Shown here: positions 32,627-40,131 of the stretch, in pieces
How the letters are laid out: each line of letters opens with the position of its first letter
Numbering within the stretch: position 1 is the first letter of the stretch
Assembly: GCA_964397755.1 (NCBI GenBank)
Contig: CAYNJY010000006.1
Span: forward strand, 1 to 63,145
From: CAYNJY01 sp964397755
GTDB taxonomy: Bacteria; Patescibacteriota; Microgenomatia; UBA10105; UBA927
Length of the DNA: 63,145 bases
Reading direction: 5' to 3'
Notes under the pieces: generated by a model
What the model saw: only the letters and a program-made list of their open reading frames with translations
Told to the model about the DNA's origin: nothing
Database searches by the model: none
Translations under genes and position numbers: made by a program

Positions 32627-33208
32627 ATGAAAGGCAAGCTGGGTTATCTTGAAGTCATCGCCGGACCCATGTTCTCCGGGAAAACCGAGGAGCTCATTCG
32701 GCAAGTCAAACGGGCTTCTATTGGCAAAAGGAAAACACAGGTCTTCAAGCCGCACCTGGACAACCGCTACGGCAACGAGAAAAGGCTGTACTCGCATGCG
32801 GGCATAAGCTTCAATTCAGAGCTTGTCAAAAAACCTCAGGAAATCACGCAACTTCTGAAAAAAGGCACCGAGTTGATTGCCATAGATGAGGCCCAGTGGT
32901 TTGGAAAAGAACTTGTTGAAGTGATTAAGACGCTTCTTAAAAAAGGCAAGAAGATTCTGGTTGCGGGCTTAGCCATGACGTTTGACCGCCAACCATTTGA
33001 GCCCATCCCCACCCTCATGGCCATGGCGGACAAAGTAACGAAGCTTTCCGCCATTTGTTATATCTGCGGCGACGAGGCGGTTTTTCACAAACGGGTCACC
33101 AAAAATACGAAAAACGTCGATGCGAGAACACCCGACCCGTCGTTTGTCTCCAAACTCGATATTTCAATCTTCCAAGCCCGCTGCCGTCGGTGCTTTTCCA
33201 AACCCTAA
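32627..33208 (+). CDS. tdk: Thymidine kinase
   Basis: The 193-residue type II thymidine kinase phosphorylates thymidine (salvage). The P-loop is GPMFSGKTEELIRQVKRA (about 12-29), the catalytic Glu is in LIAIDEAQWFGKEL, and the lasso/zinc part is CYICGDEAVFHKRV...CRRC with four cysteines. The substrate-proximal stretch LAMTFDRQPFEP is kept. The length is standard. It is expressed alone from its own promoter, and tRNA-Glu follows on the same strand 82 bases later. The 36-base inverted repeat upstream may control it. Confidence 0.96.
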   Translation: MKGKLGYLEVIAGPMFSGKTEELIRQVKRASIGKRKTQVFKPHLDNRYGNEKRLYSHAGISFNSELVKKPQEITQLLKKGTELIAIDEAQWFGKELVEVIKTLLKKGKKILVAGLAMTFDRQPFEPIPTLMAMADKVTKLSAICYICGDEAVFHKRVTKNTKNVDARTPDPSFVSKLDISIFQARCRRCFSKP

Positions 33209-33290
33209 TTGCGCCGTATTTCTCCCTTGAAAAATAGGTTTTTCCCAGTAATTTCCAACGCGCGCATATTTAGGATATACTATATGGCAG

Positions 33291-33363
33291 GGCGCCATCG
33301 TCTAGCGGCCTAGGACAATGGGTTTTCAGCCCATTTACACCGGTTCGAATCCGGTTGGCGCTA
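33291..33363 (+). tRNA. tRNA-Glu (anticodon TTC)
   Basis: The acceptor GGCGCCA pairs with TGGCGCT (first pair G-U), the anticodon stem-loop is ATGGG-TTTTCAG-CCCAT (anticodon TTC), and the T arm is ACCGG-TTCGAAT-CCGGT. The discriminator is A, and CTA follows instead of CCA. A -10-like TATACT lies at 33275-33280. Confidence 0.95.
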
Positions 33364-33411
33364 CTAAAAGTTCCGCTTAAGAGGTACATGCTTTTTCATT
33401 TCCGCGCTATA

Positions 33412-33424
33412 TATAACAGCGTAT
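33412..33424 (+). promoter_or_regulatory. -10 element for the GNAT gene, leaderless spacing
   Basis: TATAAC at 33412-33417 with 7 bases to the ATG at 33425. The -35 region is weak. Confidence 0.35.
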
Positions 33425-34360
33425 ATGGTGAGAAGACTGCAATGGAACGAGGAGACTCGAGCGCTCTGGCGGGAAAGCTTGAAGACCAACGATTTACAGG
33501 CTCCCTTTCTTTCGTACGAATGGCACCACACGTGGCATTCACACCTCGGGCAGGACTACGGCGCCTACCTCCTCTACGATCAGGAGTCAGCCGTTCTTGC
33601 CCCCTTTGCACGCACCAGAAACCACGTTATCTTCTCGGGTGGCTACGAGGTAGCTGACTACCTTGACGTTATCGGCCCAAACGAGGCGAAACAAAGAGCG
33701 TGGAAAAACTGTTTCCGCTTCCTTAAAGACAGTGACGTACGGCTAATTGAGCTTCGAAATATCCCACAGAGTTCCCAAACCGTCGCATTTCTCAAATCGC
33801 TTTCAAGTACTCAAGCTCACATTGTACAAGAAGACACCACTCCGATTATCAGACTCCCCAAAACTTGGGGCGAGTACGTCGCCCGTCTTTCTCAAAAAAA
33901 TAGACACGAGCTCAGGCGAAAAATGCGTAAGTTTGAATCAGAACACCCAGCTGTTCAGTGTACTATCCAAACGGGTGACGAGGCAGATATTGACACGCTC
34001 ATTCGTTTAATGAAGAGAGATCCGCGAAAACGGAAGTTTCTCACGCCATCGGTAGCATCCTTCTTTGAGTCCATCCCATCGATTGTGGGTAAGGATCTCC
34101 TCACTTTTACCCTCACCTCCTCTGGCTCTGTCGTTGCAGCGGTCCTCGCATTCTATGCTGATGGGAAGCTCCTCACGTATAATTCAGGGTTTGATGAGCA
34201 TGGCTTTCCGGGCGCTGGCTTTTACCTGAAGGCACGTACGATTGCGTACGTAATCGAGCAAGGCTATAACGAGTATAATTTTCTCCAAGGATCGGAGGCG
34301 TACAAGTACGATCTGGGAGCCACTGATTTTTTTGTGTATAAAGCAACCATAAGCCTATGA
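33425..34360 (+). CDS. GNAT-fold acyltransferase (BioF2-like / FemAB-related)
   Basis: The 311-residue protein has the layout of the BioF2-like acetyltransferase family (PF13480 type, including CelD-like proteins). The N-terminus LQAPFLSYEWHHTWHSHLG (about 21-39) is typical, as is the helix YVARLSQKNRHELRRKMRKF in mid-protein. The C-terminal GNAT half has LLTYNSGFDEHGFPGAGFYLKARTIAYVIEQG and YDLGATDFFVYKA. Relatives transfer acyl or aminoacyl groups to polysaccharides or peptidoglycan peptides; the substrate here is unknown. Its stop overlaps the next start by 4 bases, so it is coupled to the F420-ligase-like gene. Confidence 0.8.
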   Translation: MVRRLQWNEETRALWRESLKTNDLQAPFLSYEWHHTWHSHLGQDYGAYLLYDQESAVLAPFARTRNHVIFSGGYEVADYLDVIGPNEAKQRAWKNCFRFLKDSDVRLIELRNIPQSSQTVAFLKSLSSTQAHIVQEDTTPIIRLPKTWGEYVARLSQKNRHELRRKMRKFESEHPAVQCTIQTGDEADIDTLIRLMKRDPRKRKFLTPSVASFFESIPSIVGKDLLTFTLTSSGSVVAAVLAFYADGKLLTYNSGFDEHGFPGAGFYLKARTIAYVIEQGYNEYNFLQGSEAYKYDLGATDFFVYKATISL

Positions 34361-35097
34361 ACATTACGTCACATAGAACAGAAAAAATTGTGCCCGGAAT
34401 GGATCTTATTTCTGTCCTCGATTCCGCTCTTCCACTAGTAACCAGCCGCAGCGTTGTCGTGGTCACTTCAAAAATCATCAGCATCTGCCAGGCCCGGCTG
34501 GTAAAAAATGACGGAACAGTCGATAAACATGATGTAATCCGTAAAGAAGCGCAGCAGTATATCGATGCGACGGAATCCAAATACGACGTGTTTATCACCA
34601 TCAAAAACGATATTGTTATCGCTAATAGCGGGGTTGACGAAAGTAACGGCGGCGGATATTTTGTGCTATGGCCGGAGAATCCGTTTGCCGAGGCAGCCCG
34701 GATTTGGCACCATCTTCGTCAGAAGCATCACATAAGTAACCTTGGAGTAATTATCACCGACAGCCGCATTGCGCCGCTTCGCTGGGGAACTTTGGGCATA
34801 GGAATCGCCTACTGCGGGTTTCAACCTCGGAAAAACTACATTGGCACACCGGATGTCTTTGGACGCAAACTCCGCATGACGCACCAAAGCGTCCTTGATG
34901 GACTTGCCGCCGCTTCTGTCGTACTCATGGGTGAAGGCAACGAGCAGACGCCGATTGCTGTCATCACCGAGGTCCCGTTTGTCGAATTTGAGGATAGGCC
35001 CCCAACCGAAAGCGAAATCGCCTCTCTACGTATCGACCCCAAAGACGACCTCTTTGCGCCGCTTCTTGATTCGCCTAAATGGAAACGAGGTGGGTGA
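34357..35097 (+). CDS. F420-0:gamma-glutamyl ligase-like protein (CofE-like)
   Basis: The 246-residue protein belongs to the CofE-like family. Signatures: SVVVVTSKIISICQARLV (32-49), FITIKNDIVIANSGVDESN near residue 84, and GVIITDSRIAPLRWGTLGIGIAYCGF, the metal/GTP region of CofE. CofE adds glutamates to coenzyme F420. No other F420 gene is present, and CPR genomes are not known to make F420, so a different gamma-ligase role is likely. One idea is glutamylation of a wall or cofactor acid. The tight coupling to a GNAT-type transferase suggests a two-step modification; this is inference. Confidence 0.8.
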   Translation: MNITSHRTEKIVPGMDLISVLDSALPLVTSRSVVVVTSKIISICQARLVKNDGTVDKHDVIRKEAQQYIDATESKYDVFITIKNDIVIANSGVDESNGGGYFVLWPENPFAEAARIWHHLRQKHHISNLGVIITDSRIAPLRWGTLGIGIAYCGFQPRKNYIGTPDVFGRKLRMTHQSVLDGLAAASVVLMGEGNEQTPIAVITEVPFVEFEDRPPTESEIASLRIDPKDDLFAPLLDSPKWKRGG

Positions 35098-35314
35098 TAT
35101 GACCACAATTCACGATCGTTTGGGTGCTGACTGATCCTGCACCACTGCCTTGGCCTAGTCGCTATGGCGTTTGGAGCAAGTATTGGCGTGCGAAGTTATC
35201 TTGTCCCGCTGGTTTCTTGCCCATCTTCGTCAGATGGCAACCAGGGAAGAGGCTTACTTAAGAAGCATTTTGGAGAAGTATCTAGCCTATAAACGCCGCG
35301 TTCCAATGTTTACC
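35098..35314. other. Spacer with one strong hairpin
   Basis: These 217 bases have no credible ORF. A hairpin TTGCCCATCT-TCGTC-AGATGGCAA (35217-35240, nine pairs, one bulge) stands out, but it is not followed by a T run in either direction. Confidence 0.35.
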
Positions 35315-35389
35315 TGGTGAGCCGTGCAGGATTCGAACCTGCAACCAACAGCTTAAAAGGCTGCTGCTCTACCATTGAGCTAACGGCCC
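35315..35389 (-). tRNA. tRNA-Lys (anticodon TTT)
   Basis: The acceptor GGGCCGT pairs with ACGGCTC (one G-U), the D arm is GCTC-AATGGTA-GAGC, and the anticodon stem-loop is GCAGC-CTTTTAA-GCTGT (anticodon TTT). The T arm is GCAGG-TTCGAAT-CCTGC, the discriminator is A and CCA is encoded. Confidence 0.95.
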
Positions 35390-35400
35390 ATTTAAATACT

Positions 35401-35433
35401 GGCGGGACTGCTCTGCCGTTGAGCTACGGGCCC
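35401..35433 (-). pseudogene. Truncated tRNA 5' half upstream of tRNA-Lys
   Basis: On the minus strand GGGCCCG-TA-GCTC-AACGGCA-GAGC-AGTCCCGCC reproduces the acceptor 5' strand and complete D arm of a tRNA. It closely resembles the start of the intact tRNA-Lys (GGGCCGTTAGCTCAATGGTA). It stops where the anticodon arm should begin, and 11 bases later the intact tRNA-Lys starts. No T arm or 3' acceptor follows. It ends in AGCAGTCCCGC, as does the fragment before tRNA-Asp. Confidence 0.7.
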
Positions 35434-35455
35434 TTCGTCGCTTCGCTCCTCAGGG
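35431..35455 (-). repeat. REP-like palindrome, copy 3, abutting the tRNA fragment
   Basis: On the minus strand CCCTGAG-GAGCGAAGCGA-CGAAGGG. The last three bases are also the acceptor end of the truncated tRNA. Confidence 0.55.
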
Positions 35456-35503
35456 CAAGCCCATTTGGAGTGAAGTTATTATATCAATTCAATATGCCTA
35501 AGA

Positions 35504-35878
35504 CTAGAGTGTGACGTTTTGGATGTGATTAAAGTAAGTTGGGGTGTCTGAGTCATCAATTTCGATCCCAATAACGTCTATCCGCATACTCTCCGGTAGT
35601 TTTTCATGAAGAAGCTTGTAATATTGGGCAGTTTTAACAACTTCGCGCAGTTTCCAGGGCGTCACGGACTCTTCCGGCTTACCAAATTCTTCGCCGACCC
35701 TGGTTTTTACCTCCACAAACACAAGTGTATCGTCTTTTGTACAAATGATATCAAGTTCTCCGTAGCGGGCTTTGAAGTTACGATCTATGATGCGAAACCC
35801 CTTCTTCCGAAGATACAAAGCGGCGATATCTTCCCCTTGTTTACCCAGTCGCTGGCGATGGGGAGGCAGTGGCTTCAT
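35504..35878 (-). CDS. YraN family endonuclease-like protein (UPF0102)
   Basis: The protein of about 124 residues has the UPF0102 signatures: RLGKQGEDIAALYLRKKGFRIIDRNFKARYGELDIIC and LVFVEVKTRVGEEFGKPEESVTPWKL, each read in pieces along the restriction-endonuclease-like fold. GELDII and FVEVKTR carry the putative catalytic E, D, E and K. The cellular role of YraN is not established. It overlaps the rplS end by about 38 bases, as rplS-yraN neighbours often lie close. The ATG at 35878 is used; a GTG at 35884 is an alternative. Confidence 0.9.
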   Translation of the reverse strand: MKPLPPHRQRLGKQGEDIAALYLRKKGFRIIDRNFKARYGELDIICTKDDTLVFVEVKTRVGEEFGKPEESVTPWKLREVVKTAQYYKLLHEKLPESMRIDVIGIEIDDSDTPTYFNHIQNVTL

Positions 35879-36257
35879 CGACACGAGTAGCCGAACGGCC
35901 GGTACGACGTCTTAGGTAGTAAAGCTTAGCCCGCCTGACATCGCCGCGTTTGACGACCTCAATGTTTCTGATCCACGGAGATACAAGAGGGAAGATCCGT
36001 TCAATACCTATCCCACCCACCCCGATACGCCGGACGGTAAACATAGCGTTCTGTCCGCTTCCCTTTATCGAAAGCACGATTCCTTCAAACACCTGGGTGC
36101 GCTCGCGCGTTTCCTCGTGGACTTCCCGCTTGGCTTTCCCCGTCACCTTTTCCTTTTCTATCAAGCGGTAAAAAACCTTCACTGTATCGCCGACGTGAAA
36201 GAGCACTTTTTTTTTATTATCCCCTTCTCCTGTCACCCATGAGACACTATTGGCCAT
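35841..36257 (-). CDS. rplS: Ribosomal protein L19
   Basis: The 138-residue L19 lies at the 30S-50S interface. Signatures: HVGDTVKVFYRLIEKEKVTG, then RTQVFEGIVLSIKGSGQNAMFTVRRIGVGGIGIERIFPLVSPWIRNIEV and RRAKLYYLRRRTGRSAT, described here in fragments of the known family sequence. It has an N-terminal extension of about 20 residues and a C-terminal tail VDEATASPSPATG. The tail lies in the part overlapped by yraN. It follows pyrG by 19 bases on the same strand. Confidence 0.96.
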   Translation of the reverse strand: MANSVSWVTGEGDNKKKVLFHVGDTVKVFYRLIEKEKVTGKAKREVHEETRERTQVFEGIVLSIKGSGQNAMFTVRRIGVGGIGIERIFPLVSPWIRNIEVVKRGDVRRAKLYYLRRRTGRSATRVDEATASPSPATG

Positions 36258-36276
36258 ATTAAATAGATACAGCCAT

Positions 36277-37947
36277 CTATTTTACCAGCACGGGATGTTT
36301 GATACAAGCATCGAGATAATCAATGAAGAGTGGGTGCGGCGCGAGCGGCCGGGAACGATACTCAGGATGATACTGCGTACCCAGGAAGAACGGGTGTCTA
36401 TCCTTCGGAAGTTCCACAATCTCAACAAGATTCTCTACCACTGATCTTCCGGCAATTACCAAACCTGCTTCCTCAAATCTTTTAGCGTACGTACCGTTAA
36501 ACTCGTAACGGTGGCGGTGTCTTTCTCCCACAATTCGCCGCTTGGGGTCATCGTAACCTTTATATATCTTGTAGGCTTCGTCGGTCAGGCTACCCTCCCT
36601 TACTTGGCATTCCCAGCGGCCCAGGCGCATCGATCCCCCATAGGCCCGGCGCTTAAGCACCTCTTTCTGCCCTTTTATCATGTGGATGACGGGATGAGGC
36701 GTTTTGGAGTCGCATTCCTTAGTGTGAGCTCGCGTCAGGCCCAACACGTTTCGGGCAAACTCAACTACCGCCAACTGCATGCCGTAGCAAAGGCCCAGGT
36801 AGGGAATTTTTTCTTCCCGGGCGTAGCGGATGGCCTCAATCATGCCTTCGACCCCGCGCGGGCCCCAGCCGATGGGGACGATGACGCCGCTGACTCCCGC
36901 AAGAAGCTTTTCAACTTTTTCGCCTTTCTCGATTCGCTCCGCATTCACCCAACGGGTTTTAACAGTCACCCCATGCTGCCAGCCGGCATGATCGAGCGCG
37001 TCGATAAGTGCCGCGTAGGAATCGCGCAGTTCGTAATCGCCGGTAGCAAAGTATTTACCGACAATCGCAATTTCCATCATTTTTTTCCGGGAATGATCCC
37101 CGCGTTCGAGAAATTTTTTCCAATCCGAAAGCATTGCGGGCGTGTCTGGAAGGCCAAGCTCTTGAAGTATTTTTTGTGCAAACTGCTGTTCCTCAAAAAC
37201 CATCGGAACCTCGTATGCCGAAAAAACGTCAGGGTTATTGATAACGTGCTCAGGTTCAATGTTGCAAAACATGGCAAGGCGTTCTCGACGCCTCTTATCA
37301 ATTGATTTTTCTCCACGGCATACGATAAAGTCCGGTTGTATTCCCATCGATTGAAGAAACTTTACCGACAGTTGTGTTGGCTTGGTTTTTGGTTCGCCGA
37401 GGTGTCTCGGTGTTGGCAAGTAACTCACATGGATGTGGACAACAGCTGCTTTCTTGACGATTTTTAGTATACGAGAAGCCTCATAGTAGAGTATGTTCTG
37501 ATACTCACCAGCTGTTCCACCGAGTTCAACCACAACAATATCTGCATTTTCTTTTTTTGCCGCCTCGTTGATTTTCCATAGTATCTCATCAGTAATGTGA
37601 GGGATTGCTTCAACATCCTCACCTTGGTACTCGAAGTTGCGCTCGCGGCTAATCACATCCCAGTAGATTTGTCCCATCGTAATGAAGTTGTGGCGCAGCA
37701 CATTTTTATTGAGGAACTTCTCGTAGGAACCCATGTCCATATCCGCTTCCGTCCCGTCATCGCAGAGAAACGGATCGCCGTGCTCGATGGGATTGATGAG
37801 CCCGGCGTCGATATTGAGGTAGTTCTCACACTTGACCGGGGTAATCCTATATCCTCTCGACTGTAGGAGGAATGCAAGAGAAGCTGCGGTGACGCCCTTT
37901 CCTAAACCTGAAAGGACACCGCCAGAAACAAAGATGTACTTCGGCAC
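36277..37947 (-). CDS. pyrG: CTP synthase, divergent
   Basis: The 556-residue protein aminates UTP to CTP. The synthase domain begins YIFVSGGVLSGLGKGVTAAS (P-loop-like). The glutaminase domain has the nucleophile in LGLCYGMQLAVVEF and the catalytic His in FLGTQYHPEY. Several normally invariant positions differ from E. coli-type enzymes: KCENYLNIDAGLINPIEHG replaces the usual K(L/I)DPYxNVDPGTMxPxxHG, and VELGGTAGEYQN replaces EIGGTVGDIES. The oxyanion-side phrase is PIGWGPRGVEGMI. The whole architecture is present, so I regard it as a functional lineage-specific variant. It follows the unknown gene by 31 bases. Confidence 0.93.
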   Translation of the reverse strand: MPKYIFVSGGVLSGLGKGVTAASLAFLLQSRGYRITPVKCENYLNIDAGLINPIEHGDPFLCDDGTEADMDMGSYEKFLNKNVLRHNFITMGQIYWDVISRERNFEYQGEDVEAIPHITDEILWKINEAAKKENADIVVVELGGTAGEYQNILYYEASRILKIVKKAAVVHIHVSYLPTPRHLGEPKTKPTQLSVKFLQSMGIQPDFIVCRGEKSIDKRRRERLAMFCNIEPEHVINNPDVFSAYEVPMVFEEQQFAQKILQELGLPDTPAMLSDWKKFLERGDHSRKKMMEIAIVGKYFATGDYELRDSYAALIDALDHAGWQHGVTVKTRWVNAERIEKGEKVEKLLAGVSGVIVPIGWGPRGVEGMIEAIRYAREEKIPYLGLCYGMQLAVVEFARNVLGLTRAHTKECDSKTPHPVIHMIKGQKEVLKRRAYGGSMRLGRWECQVREGSLTDEAYKIYKGYDDPKRRIVGERHRHRYEFNGTYAKRFEEAGLVIAGRSVVENLVEIVELPKDRHPFFLGTQYHPEYRSRPLAPHPLFIDYLDACIKHPVLVK

Positions 37948-37978
37948 AGCCTAGGATACCAAAGCGAAACTTCTTTCG

Positions 37979-39121
37979 TCAATGAGCGATACCAGAGATG
38001 ATAACACCCCATTGTCTCTCTTTCCCATCGTCAATGCGCGCGGCCCGACGTACGGATACCATTCCATGTAAAGGCTTTCGACGTTTATTGTATGCCTCTT
38101 CCATCATTTCATGCACAGGACCTCCTCCGGTCAGAAAAAACCTCGTCCTATGCTTGGTAGTAGCATTACCCATTGACAGGGTTTGTACGTCTCTCAAGGG
38201 TGACCTGTCGGCCTGCATTACTGATCCAAAATCTCCGGCGGTAAAATATCCGCGAGTCAACGCGTCCGGCAGAGTATTTACCATATAATTGAGTCCCTTC
38301 TCTTTTCCGGCCAGACCAAACGAAGGGCCTCCTGCGCGAATAATTAATGGAACCCCGCGAAGCTCAGCGGCAGTAACCGCCACGACCATACCTTGTGTAG
38401 TTGCGACAGAAACGGCTATCTCCTCGAGCAGCCCATTTCGGGCTACGCCGAGTTTTTCATCAATAAGCGCATCGGCCAATAGCGTCGTCATACCGGCCAA
38501 ACAGTCGTCAACGCGCCTCATTCGTCTTTCAATTCCCTCTACGCCCATTCGTCTTCGTATTTGCGTCGTGCCTTTGGAAATAAAAGGGTTCATGAGGCTT
38601 GCAACGGCACCTTTATACGCTACTCTCTCAAAATACCCGACCCTACTTCTGTTTCCTATCGTAGTCAACTGAAGCATTAGAGTTGACAGTGCACCGCTAT
38701 AAACCTCAATAACACTGGGGAGACCATTTTCTTTTGTTCGAACGGCTCGAAACACAGGTGGATCACTTGGGTCTACACTCGTAACATTAGATTCCAAGGC
38801 TTCCGCAGCCTCTTGTGCTGAAGCAGCCTTTCCCCCTGTTTCAAGTAAGAAGCTATTTCTTGAAAGCCAGTCAACAAAAGAACCAGCTGTCAGCACTGTT
38901 CCGGCAATAGGGCCTGTCAGGAGGTCACCATAGAGCACCATGGCTTCACCCTGTTTCCCCTCCCCGTGCCATCCGGAAGGTACAGTCAATAAACTTCCGT
39001 CCGGAGCGATCTCAACAGAGATAGCATCAAAACCTCTTCGTATAGACTGCTCTATATCGGACGCACCCGCTGTCCGCAACCCATGCTCTCTGCTACTTGA
39101 CACACGCCTTCTTTTTGGCAT
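37979..39121 (-). CDS. Uncharacterised protein with VDDC and ATTQG motifs
   Basis: The 380-residue protein is not assigned to a named family by me. It starts at the ATG at 39121, 1 base after the CBS-gene stop. A basic N-terminus (KRRRVSSSREHG) precedes a region with GPIAGTVLTAGSFVDWL. Central motifs are RRVDDCLAGMTTLLADAL (about 200-217) and IAVSVATTQGMVVAVTAAEL, followed by GVPLIIRAGGPSFGLAG and FTAGDFGSVMQAD. The VDDC...TT stretch faintly recalls the PRPP loop of phosphoribosyltransferases, but the order of motifs is unlike known PRTases. No signal peptide or membrane helix is visible. The position between a CBS protein and pyrG hints at nucleotide metabolism, which is inference. Confidence 0.6.
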   Translation of the reverse strand: MPKRRRVSSSREHGLRTAGASDIEQSIRRGFDAISVEIAPDGSLLTVPSGWHGEGKQGEAMVLYGDLLTGPIAGTVLTAGSFVDWLSRNSFLLETGGKAASAQEAAEALESNVTSVDPSDPPVFRAVRTKENGLPSVIEVYSGALSTLMLQLTTIGNRSRVGYFERVAYKGAVASLMNPFISKGTTQIRRRMGVEGIERRMRRVDDCLAGMTTLLADALIDEKLGVARNGLLEEIAVSVATTQGMVVAVTAAELRGVPLIIRAGGPSFGLAGKEKGLNYMVNTLPDALTRGYFTAGDFGSVMQADRSPLRDVQTLSMGNATTKHRTRFFLTGGGPVHEMMEEAYNKRRKPLHGMVSVRRAARIDDGKERQWGVIISGIAH

Positions 39122-39122
39122 C

Positions 39123-39656
39123 CTACCTTCTTTGTTCAAAAAAAGCAGCTATCCGCTTCCTGAATCTTCTACCTCGTTTCTTTGTGGTTGTCTTTTTCTC
39201 GTTGCTCTTTAAGAGGTGCTTCTGGAAAAGAGCATAAAACACATCGCCTTTCGTGAGAAGACCGACAAGTGTATCGGTATCAGAAAGCACCGGGAGCTGG
39301 TGTACGCGCTGGGTAATCATTCGTGATAGCGCTCGCATGATTGGAGTATCTGCCCGCGTAAATATCACTCGTCGGTTCATAACATCCTTGGTCGACTTTC
39401 CCCCAAGCTCGTGGATTTTCTCTTCCATTTTGTCAAAATCGAGGCTCGTTGAGAGATTTTCAATAAACTCTCGGTAGTCTGGGTACAGGGGTTTGAGGAG
39501 ATCCTCCCGCGTTATGAGGCCGATGAGTACTCTTCTCTTATCAATAACAGGGATGGCATTAATGTGGCGCTTAAAAATTGCTCTCCAAATATTTCGGATC
39601 GGCGTCTTTTGGTGCACCGTAAAGATCCTCTTCGTCATGACATCCTGTACCATCAT
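39123..39656 (-). CDS. Tandem CBS-domain protein
   Basis: The protein of about 177 residues has two CBS domains. The first is VQDVMTKRIFTVHQKTPIRN...INAIPVIDKRRVLIGLITREDLL and the second TKDVMNRRVIFTRADTPIMRALSRM...HQLPVLSDTDTLVGLLTKGDV. A basic tail (KKTTTKKRGRRFRKR) follows. Paired CBS domains bind adenosyl nucleotides and regulate a partner; no catalytic domain is attached. The ATG at 39656 is chosen over a TTG at 39695 that overlaps the atpC stop. It lies directly behind the ATP synthase genes. Confidence 0.88.
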   Translation of the reverse strand: MMVQDVMTKRIFTVHQKTPIRNIWRAIFKRHINAIPVIDKRRVLIGLITREDLLKPLYPDYREFIENLSTSLDFDKMEEKIHELGGKSTKDVMNRRVIFTRADTPIMRALSRMITQRVHQLPVLSDTDTLVGLLTKGDVFYALFQKHLLKSNEKKTTTKKRGRRFRKRIAAFFEQRR

Positions 39657-39691
39657 ACCCGGAGGGACTATACGCAAACACGCTCTTCCTG

Positions 39692-40123
39692 TCAAGTCAT
39701 GCGTGGAGCGAGCCGTTTGTGACGGCGCAAAACTGTAATCTCAAGCAGCGACCGTCGAAGGATCGCTTGTGCAGTTCTGTACTCCTCTCCTCGTACTTTT
39801 TGGGAAAGAAGGGTTTTTGCGTGCTCCTGAGCCTTACGAATCTCGGACTCGTTGAGTTCGTCGGCGTGAAGTGCTCGAGAGACCAGAATGTTCACCGTGT
39901 TTCCGGCAACCTCCATGAAGCCGCCGCCGATTGCAAGGTAGTGCTCTTTTGTCCCTTTCGTTATTTTTACTTCACCTTCAGTGAGTGCTGCAAAAAGGGG
40001 CATGTGGTGGGCGAGAACGCCAACGGTGCCGAGGTATGTCGGCACCGAAATCGCCTCTACGGTATCGCTATACGCCTGTCGTTCGGGGGTGATGACCGTG
40101 AGCGTAAATGAGCGTCCTTCCAT
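39692..40123 (-). CDS. atpC: ATP synthase epsilon subunit
   Basis: The 143-residue F1 central-stalk subunit opens FTLTVITPERQAYSDTVEAISVPTYLGTVGVLAHHMPLFAAL (the beta-sandwich) with YLAIGGGFMEVAGNTVNILV. A C-terminal helical hairpin has ADELNESEIRKAQEHAKTLL. The last helix is extended by a basic stretch (LRRHKRLAPRM). It couples gamma rotation and inhibits ATP hydrolysis. It is last in the atp order, 8 bases after atpD. Confidence 0.95.
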   Translation of the reverse strand: MEGRSFTLTVITPERQAYSDTVEAISVPTYLGTVGVLAHHMPLFAALTEGEVKITKGTKEHYLAIGGGFMEVAGNTVNILVSRALHADELNESEIRKAQEHAKTLLSQKVRGEEYRTAQAILRRSLLEITVLRRHKRLAPRMT

Positions 40124-40131
40124 ACTGTCTC

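Noticed and set aside
36511..37305. Plus-strand ORF of 264 codons
   Set aside because: It is antisense to pyrG, whose reading frame is clearly conserved; a shadow of codon bias.
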